Assembly: GCA_012295275.1 (NCBI GenBank)
Contig: CM022678.1
Location: 3,879,718 to 3,942,217 of the forward strand
Length of the DNA: 62,500 bases
Origin: Chrysomallon squamiferum
Taxonomy: Eukaryota > Mollusca > Gastropoda > Neomphalida > Peltospiridae
Direction: 5' to 3'
The translations under genes and the position numbers were made by a program. Position 1 is the first letter of the stretch, and each line of letters opens with the position of its first letter. Under the pieces are notes generated by a model, which saw only the letters and a program-made list of their open reading frames with translations, was not told the DNA's origin and made no database searches. Shown here in pieces: positions 55,283-62,500 of this stretch.

Positions 55283-56026
55283 AATTTAGGTCCATTATTG
55301 TCTGTATGTTTGTTTGTACATAGGTTAATGCCATGTGTCTGTGTACGTACGTATGCATGTATGTATGTATGCATGTATGTATGTATATCTATATATATAT
55401 ATATTTATATATGTATGTATGTATGTGTGTGTATATATATGTATATGTATAATATATGTAAGTAGGTAGGTGTATATATCTGTATGTGTTTGTGTGTATA
55501 TATATATATTTATGTATATATATATATATATATTTGTGTACATGTCTTTCTGTCTGTCTGTCTATCTATCTATCTATATATATATACACACACACACACA
55601 AGCACACACGCACGCACACACACACACACACACACGCACACACACACACACACCTGTATATATATAATTCTCACGGTCAGTATCTGGTCAGACAAATGCC
55701 TGATTCTAAATGACATCGTCGTCGTTGTTTCTCACTGAGCTGACACTACGTTACTGTCGGTGATGGAATTCGTGTCGTGTCGTGTTCACGACCTGCCCGG
55801 TATTTTGCTTTTACACACGCTAGTCACGTGACCGCTGTTTTTACCTGTTAGCAGTGCATTGTTCCCAACACCCTTGAAACAGGCTAACATATTATTTCTT
55901 TTTACGAAAATACGGCTGAAAACGATAGGATATATTTTCTTTACGAAACTGTGGCTTTAATGTTTGTTATTTAGATGTGTCCTTTTTAAAAAAAAAAAAA
56001 AATAATAAATAAAATTTAAATAAATA

Positions 56027-56075
<49 letters not shown>

Positions 56076-57774
56076 TAAAATAAAATAATAAAATATCTTC
56101 ATATAGGCTGCACAAAATAAATTGGCTATGAACAAAAGGATATATTTATGTTAGGAGAATATGGCGTTAATTTAAGCATGTAATTAATTACTTTTTTTCA
56201 TAATAAACTGGGAACTTCAGAATAATATCTCTACGAACATTTTCTAAGTTATTTTTAAATTTTAACATGTAATATCAATAGAAATATTAGGACTGCCATG
56301 AGTAGTTATATTAGTTAGTATTAGTGTTATAAGTAGTCAAAGTAATAGTTGTAGTAGTTGTAGCAGGACAATTTGTTATTAGCTGCAGTAGGCTATAGTA
56401 GTATTGGACGCAGTAGTAGTAGTAGTAATAGCAGTAGTAGCAGCAGCAGTGATAGTACTAGTAATCGAGTATGTAGATAATACTATTATTGTTATTAGTA
56501 GTATTATACTTATCATAGCTAATATAATAATAGTCAGTGTTAATAGTAGTAGTAATAATAATAACAGCAGAAACAGTATCTGTAATAACAGTAGTAGCAA
56601 TAGTAGAGGCAATAGTAGTAATGTTATAAGTGTAGGTGATAGCAGCAATAGTAGAATACGTTTGCTAATTAAATTATGTTTATCGTTATCATCATCTCCA
56701 TCATGATCATCATCATCACTATCATCGTTACCATCATCATCAACATCAACGTCGTCATCATCACCATTATCATCATCATACCAGCCTCATAACACAATGC
56801 AAAGTAAAACAATAACTGAACATTGATTTCATGATCGCCTTTGTTAATAAAACAAAAATTATTTATAGCTGTTTATAACACTCCTGTGTGTCTGTCTCTT
56901 ACACAGTATTTTGTTTATTGGTTTGACACCTGGTTGATATGGAAATATCCCTTTCCTTTGTGTTTATCATCTGGCATTAATTGTTAACATAAAGGTAACA
57001 ACTGATCGCGCTAGACTAGATTTAGTTCACGTTGCTTTTGTTGTTGTTGTTGTTTTAGATTCAACCAAACGTTGCTACAGGAATGCTTTTATGCTACAGT
57101 TGTCTGTTTTTGTGATTTCATTATTCAGAATACATACACATATACAACGAAAACAATGAACATAAAACCCACTAATATAATTATAATGTTATGATAGAAA
57201 CAATAATGTGCTCGTTTAAGGAGTTAGAACGTCATAAAACGGGTTGATGAATTCTGTTAATTCCCAGCCTTTTTATAGAAATGAACACAACAATAAATAT
57301 AATAACAACAACGACAACAACAGCAACAATATTTTTAAAAATAATGTCCATGTGGTTGTGTAAGATTTAGATATGGTTCAAAAGATATTTGTTATTTTAA
57401 AAATGATTATATTTATTTAACAATAAATAAATAATATAATAAAAAACAATAAAAATAATCATTATAAAAATAATAATAATAAATAAACAAACAATAAAGC
57501 AAGCAAACAAACAAACAAATAAACAACAACAACAACAAAAATAAACAAACGATAAATATCGGAGAAAAAAAAGAAGAAAAAAGATTAACTAGGGATAACA
57601 CCTCACATAATAACTTTAATTATGTAATTCTAACAAAATTTAACTACTCCTAAAAAAAAAATAATTTAATATATTTATTTTGTTTTCCTTTCAGTTTGGA
57701 AACAAGCTTAGAAACAGTTCTTCTCAGCCACGTCATCAAACAAAGCGAGTGTTTTTAGTGCTATTTCCAATACG

Positions 57775-57900
57775 TAAAAGTACTGTGACGTCACATGACA
57801 CGCCGGGTCAAGCCCAAACAGCCAATCAGTGAACTCAATCCGAGACACGTATTAAGATTAACCGATGCCCCACCCCACCCCTATCGAGGTGGATAATTCG
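57775..57900 (+). promoter_or_regulatory. CRE plus CCAAT-box module
   Basis: TGTGACGTCACATGACACG (a full palindromic CRE, about 57784-57795) is followed about 30 bp later by CAGCCAATCAGTG (a consensus NF-Y CCAAT box). Further on there is a C-rich CCCCACCCCACCCC stretch (about 57868-57881). Combination and spacing fit a proximal promoter or enhancer upstream of the 60.5 kb gene. Function is inferred. Confidence 0.4.
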
Positions 57901-59399
57901 CTTATGTTAATCAGATTAGTGGAGTGATTTCTGTGTCATACTTAAGCAGGAAAGGACGACTTTTAATTTAAGTTAATTAATTCGTGAAGACGTTGTTGTT
58001 TTTGACCACCTGTGTCCAGCCGGAACGACAATGGACGTAAAGAAAGGGTCGGATTAAAATGTTAAAAGGATTAATTGTGTAAGAAGGGACCGGTGATTAA
58101 TGTGAACTGGATTTTAAGAGATGAGATGCTTGCGAAATATAAAAAGGTATATTAAGTAATTATGTGATGGTAATAAAATAAATTAATAAGAAAATTAAAA
58201 GAAACAAACCAAAAAAAAAAAAAAAAAAACCAATAACAACCAAACAACATACACCACAAAAAATAATAAGAAAGAAAGACATAACAGTTCAAAAGAACAA
58301 AATACCAATATAAAGGAGAAAGCTTTTAGAAAAACAAAAAAGAAACGAAACGAAAATGAAAATGAAAAGGATAGACACCACATTACCAATATAACGAAAG
58401 AAAGATCGAAACAAAGAAACAAAAGACAGAAATGAACACTTCTAAATAACGAAAAATATCTTCATTACACACTTTTGACTAGTATTTTTACGTTTGATTT
58501 TAAAACATTGGTCAAATTTAGAAAATTCTAACCTGCAACGAAAACAGGAGAAAAATTAAATCGAAATAATTAAATGAAAATCAAGACCAAAACATTTAAA
58601 TTACAATCTCGTTAATTAAGTGAAATATTCAGTTTTCAAACTCGCCAGAACTGACAGCAGGTCTTTATTTCTGGTTCACATTTTGAACAAAGAAAACGCC
58701 GTGGAGGAGGTATTGAAAATAACCAGAGCATATTAAGTTCCGCCAAAACGACTGCGTTCAGTTTTAATAACTCAGTTATCTATTTTTCAATTACGCATCT
58801 TGTTACGGTTGAAGACCGAAGACTGACCGTAATCGACCGGTGAATCTGGAACAAGCAGAAACAAAGTTACGTTAGTTTTGGCTTAATTTGCGGTTATTTT
58901 GGGTTTGCTTATTAACTGGTAATTCAATAGGTCACACGCGTACGTTTTTTTTCCCCGAGATTACTGAAATGACTTAAGCAATACATCGTAGTTGTGGTTA
59001 AAAATAAAATAACATAAGGAAAAAACTAAGAAGTTTTAAATAATCCTGTTTCTGCTTGAGTGCGCTGACGAAACGGTCAAATTCTATTTATAACGCAAAT
59101 TAGTACAAACCTGTTTTAATATATCCTAACAACAAGGGGGCTTATTGTAACAGCTCAGTTGATCAAAAGAATCTTAATACTTTGAGTGCATTCCAAAGGG
59201 AAACAAACACACAGAGGAAAAAAAATTAATAATACAAAAAAGGAAAAGAAATTCTTTAGGTGAAAAGGAACGTTGTTTTAAAGCGTGTGTCGATAAAAGG
59301 GTTAACACGAAATCAGAGCAGGACGCTCTTGTTGAAAGCGATTTACCATACTTCCTGACCAACAAAAACAACAACCAAAAAAAAAAAAAACCGCACATA

Positions 59400-60246
59400 A
59401 CTTAATCGACTGCTCTCCCACGTGCCATCTCAAAATAGATCTCTCAGAAGTGCCAGGGAAAGGCTAAAACAAACCATAAACCTGGTACTCAACAGTAACA
59501 CGGTAACCGGGAATAGCGACCGGGTTCGTCGTAATCTTAACGGTAGTGTACACACACACACACAACAGAAACAGTCAGTAGCCGTCTGCTCGGACCCCGT
59601 TAATGCACAAAGCTCGGATATATCTCTCGCGCGCTCTCTTTCAAAAAGATATCACTGGAGCGCAAACAGGTATTTCATTTCACCGTGTGTTGCTAAAGTG
59701 AGCAGTGAAGGATACACGCCAACCTCGGCTCAACTCGATTGGTAAATTATACACAACAGTGACGACCAATTGGCTGAAGTGTTCGGTTTATTTCTCGATC
59801 GCGAGCCGCACGAAGCAGACGTGTTTTTTGTTTTTTCTTTCTTTATCTCGGAAGATAAGAATTAAAAAAAATAATAATAATAATAATAATTAAAAAAAGA
59901 AAAGATTATAGATAGATAAAAAAAGAAGTGGAGTATTTTCGGAGTTATTTCAGTAAGAGGATATTATTGAATTATATATTTATATATATATATATACCAA
60001 GCCAGGAATTGTTTTTCTTCTGCTGTGGAGTTTCCGTTGTGGATACATTTTCGAGAGAACCGTGTACTTGATGGACCCTGGATTGTGAAAGTGCCCGTTC
60101 TGTTTTGTCGTACGTATATACATATATATGTGTGTGTGTGTTAAATATACAGAAAGCGATATATTCACCTTTGTAATCTGCAGTGCAGAGGACTTTAATA
60201 TTGAGGAGTTGTCGTGTTACAAAGTGAACAGAACGAAACTAAAAAG
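59400..60246 (+). promoter_or_regulatory. Probable promoter and noncoding first exon of the 60.5 kb gene
   Basis: CpG content rises from 59420 (CTCGCGCGCTCTC near 59627, GATCGCGAGCCGCACG near 59800), with GATTGG and CCAATTGG boxes near 59740-59775. A stretch without long microsatellites continues to AACTAAAAAG|GTATGTG, a good donor at 60247. An acceptor-like TTAATTTTATAG at 60459 precedes the coding exon. The region 58100-59400 upstream shows nothing supported. Confidence 0.4.
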
Positions 60247-60574
60247 GTATGTGTAAACATTCAGAGGTCATACACGTATCATATTTCACTAGAATACACA
60301 TAAGATTTATCGACCTTCGTATTAAGTGGTATTAATCTGTTGGCGTGAGATAAAAATTTATCTGTCTGTGTGTGTACAACGACACAGGTCGTAAGTCACA
60401 AAAATATATATACTTTTTCTTCACGTGAACGTTATTGCGGATCGAATTTAATTTTATAGCTTCTGTAATTTTTCAACGAGTGTTGTGGAAATTCATTACG
60501 TAAAGTGAATTGGTTTTTTTTTCGGTCGTACGGCGAACGTACAACGTGTGAATCGGAATCAACTCAAAAAAAAA

Positions 60575-61135
60575 ATGGGCACCGATCAAGGGTTCCTGGT
60601 TTCCGAGACGAGATTTTCCTCGGACAGAACCGTGGTTTTCGAGGACAATGACGAAGGGTACGGATCCACGAAGATAACGTTCAGGGCGATGTACAAAGAC
60701 GATCTGAGAAAAACGCCAACGGTCGACGTGGTCGACGACGACGTCGTCATAGTGGACAACACCGACTCCTTGTCGAGGATTATCGACGACTGCTTCAGTG
60801 TCAAATGTACGGGTTCGCCGTCGTTGTCGTCTTCTTCGACTTCTTCGAATTGTGCCAAAACGTGTTTAGCTGAGGAGAGTCGATCAGTGAATTCGAATCT
60901 GACAGAAACGGACAGCAGAAGTCCCACGCATGTTGCTTGGCGGTCTCATAGAATACAAGCTGAAGATCGGAACGACGGACAGAAAGACGGACAGACGGAT
61001 GCAGTAACGGATCAGTGTTCTTCGAGGAAGGCACGCGGGGGGAGCGACTGGAATAGCAACAGCCGCGCCGACGTTCCCTGGAAAGAACGCAAGACGAATA
61101 TAGACAATGCGTTGTCGTGGTTACGGAACGAGCTG
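60575..61135 (+). CDS. First coding exon of an incomplete gene, weak FAM89/LURAP-like end
   Basis: From ATG (context AAAAAAATGG) 187 codons run open to CGAGCTG|GTAAGT, an excellent phase-0 donor; later exons lie outside the window. The N-terminus reads MGTDQGFLVSETRFSSD and contains EDNDEGYGSTKITFRAMYKD, then an acidic stretch VDVVDDDVVIVDN, then a Ser-rich, low-complexity middle. The exon ends KTNIDNALSWLRNEL. That end resembles the start of the leucine-rich helix in FAM89/LURAP adaptor proteins, where a conserved M-R-x-x-D-x-x-L-L segment would follow; this is a weak, inferred match. CpG and GC content are higher than in the surrounding DNA, supporting a real exon. The protein is likely cytoplasmic, as there is no signal peptide or membrane helix. 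Confidence 0.65.
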
Positions 61136-61349
61136 GTAAGTGTAACAGTATATCTATCTGTGTGTGTGTGTGTGTGTCAGCTGCGTGTTGTCTGCGCCAG
61201 CACGTGCATTCCACGCGCGAGGAATTTGGCAAGTCTGGATGGAATTACTAATGATCATCGTGTTTGAAACTGATACTGCAGTCTTTTTCTTTCTTTGCTT
61301 TTTAAATATTTCTTCTTCTTCTTCTTCTTCTTCTTCTTCTTCTTCGTCA

Positions 61350-61396
<47 letters not shown>

Positions 61397-62047
61397 TACA
61401 GTAAAATTAATATTGTTATCAAGAACAGCAAAAAAATATATATATATCTGAAACTCATATCTGAACAATTTTAATTAATACATAACCAACAGTCTGCACA
61501 CTTTAACCAGTTCAAGAATTTTCCTTTTTATAAAACAGAGATCTATATTTTAAGGAAAACAAATACTGTTTTATTAACTGACTATATCTATCTATCTATC
61601 TATCTATCTATATATATATTATTGGAAATACTTCAGTGAGTGAAATACCACAGTTTACGGTTTTAAGATGTTGCCAGAGACAAAACATCCTTACAGTTTT
61701 CCGATATGTCAATAGCGGATGATATAAAAAAAAACACACACACACAAAAAACAACTCCCAGCTATCTGTTAATGGCTTCCCTTTAAAGGCCAACTATACT
61801 TGGATACCGCGATAAACTTGATCCTTTCTGTAATTACATTTTCCTTATCAGTGTCAGATATTTATCTCACTTGAGAAAAACCCAAAGCTAAAAGTAATGT
61901 ATTAGTAACGTCTGGCTATTGCACAACATACATACAAATACACTCACATGCGTATATATATATTTACATACATATACATACATACATACATACATACATA
62001 CATACATACATACATACATACATACATACATACATACATACATACAT

Positions 62048-62099
<52 letters not shown>

Positions 62100-62500
62100 T
62101 TACACACACACATACTTACACTTATACTTACGTATATACATATAGAAAAAACTTACATTCATTCATAAATAGACACACATATATGTACATTTACGTACGT
62201 ATGCACAGACAGACAGACACTCACACACACACTAACATACATATTATACGCACATATAAACATCCATAAATAAACCATAACAAAAGACGTTTCAACACTT
62301 ATCCACAAACAAACCGCACGAATCAATACACAGCCAATCATTTATTCTCAACAACACGAAATAATACAAGTATACGTTCCCGGGGCTTTTGCCGTTTCAC
62401 CCATCAATAATATATGTTTACTGTGGGACCCGCTAAACAGCGTGTTTTTTCCTTTTGAGCTGGGAGATAGGCGTTTGTGTGTGTGCCATAAAGCAAATAC
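61136..62500. other. Intron 1 of the 60.5 kb gene, truncated by the window
   Basis: Contains TTC/ATT arrays (61312-61395), short TA tracts and the ACAT array below. No following exon was recognised. Confidence 0.5.
61976..62097. repeat. (ACAT)n then (CA)n
   Basis: About 22 ACAT units followed by about 33 bp of CA. Confidence 0.95.

Larger units (their letters stand above)
48061..57660. other. Gene-poor, microsatellite-rich region
   Basis: No coding exon could be supported. Contents include GT tracts (48284-48330, 48898-48942), AAG/AAT arrays (49240-49460), CAA/AAT arrays (50707-50815), CAT arrays (51640-51735), the GTA/CAG array 52004-52420, a poly-A/AAT stretch (54330-54507), TA/GT/CA tracts (55250-55660) and AAT arrays (56030-56075). 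The T/A-rich open frames in the region are low-complexity. Confidence 0.6.

Noticed and set aside
61976-62066. Regular short tandem array that could be mistaken for a CRISPR array
   Set aside because: It is a simple (ACAT)n microsatellite with no spacers, in a eukaryotic genome.

Overview
The window is AT-rich eukaryotic DNA with spliced genes, GT-AG introns and an extreme load of simple repeats ((GA)n tracts of 60-125 bp, ATT/AAT, GTA, CA and ATGT arrays). Three conserved animal genes and the recurring AGGGAGATAAC repeat core point to a mollusc, most likely a gastropod; the species cannot be read from the sequence.

Layout. 1-5 kb holds repeats and decayed transposon pieces: a Tc1-like fragment, a TIR-flanked element and a short transposase-like ORF. 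5.2-20.5 kb is a large imperfect inverted duplication. It carries a small multicopy family of secreted proteins: signal peptide, a variable amphipathic segment ending in GKR or GQR, one canonical EF-hand, and a short C-terminal tail. One copy is intact (minus strand, 109 aa). One plus-strand copy lacks promoter and last exon. Another plus-strand copy has all exons but a broken frame. This cluster is the most unusual part of the window, and I do not recognise the family.

21.7-26.9 kb (+) is a complete 7-exon ABHD13-like serine hydrolase gene (366 aa). 33.9-29.8 kb (-) is a complete 6-coding-exon secreted protein with an N-terminal PAN/apple-like domain and a C-terminal fibrinogen-related domain (356 aa), a plausible innate-immunity lectin. 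35.6-45.3 kb (+) is a complete 14-exon TTC38 gene (465 aa) with one GC-AG intron. It is divergent from the fibrinogen-domain gene, with 1.8 kb between start codons.

45.3-59.4 kb is gene-poor and microsatellite-rich, with two promoter-like patches (47.5-48.1 kb and 57.7-57.9 kb). 59.4-61.1 kb contains the 5' end of a gene whose first coding exon (187 codons) is followed by a good donor; the rest lies beyond the window. It ends in a short leucine-rich segment weakly reminiscent of FAM89/LURAP adaptor proteins.

All coding predictions rest on hand-read splice sites with checked reading phase and on family knowledge. No database search was run. No rRNA, tRNA or CRISPR array was seen.
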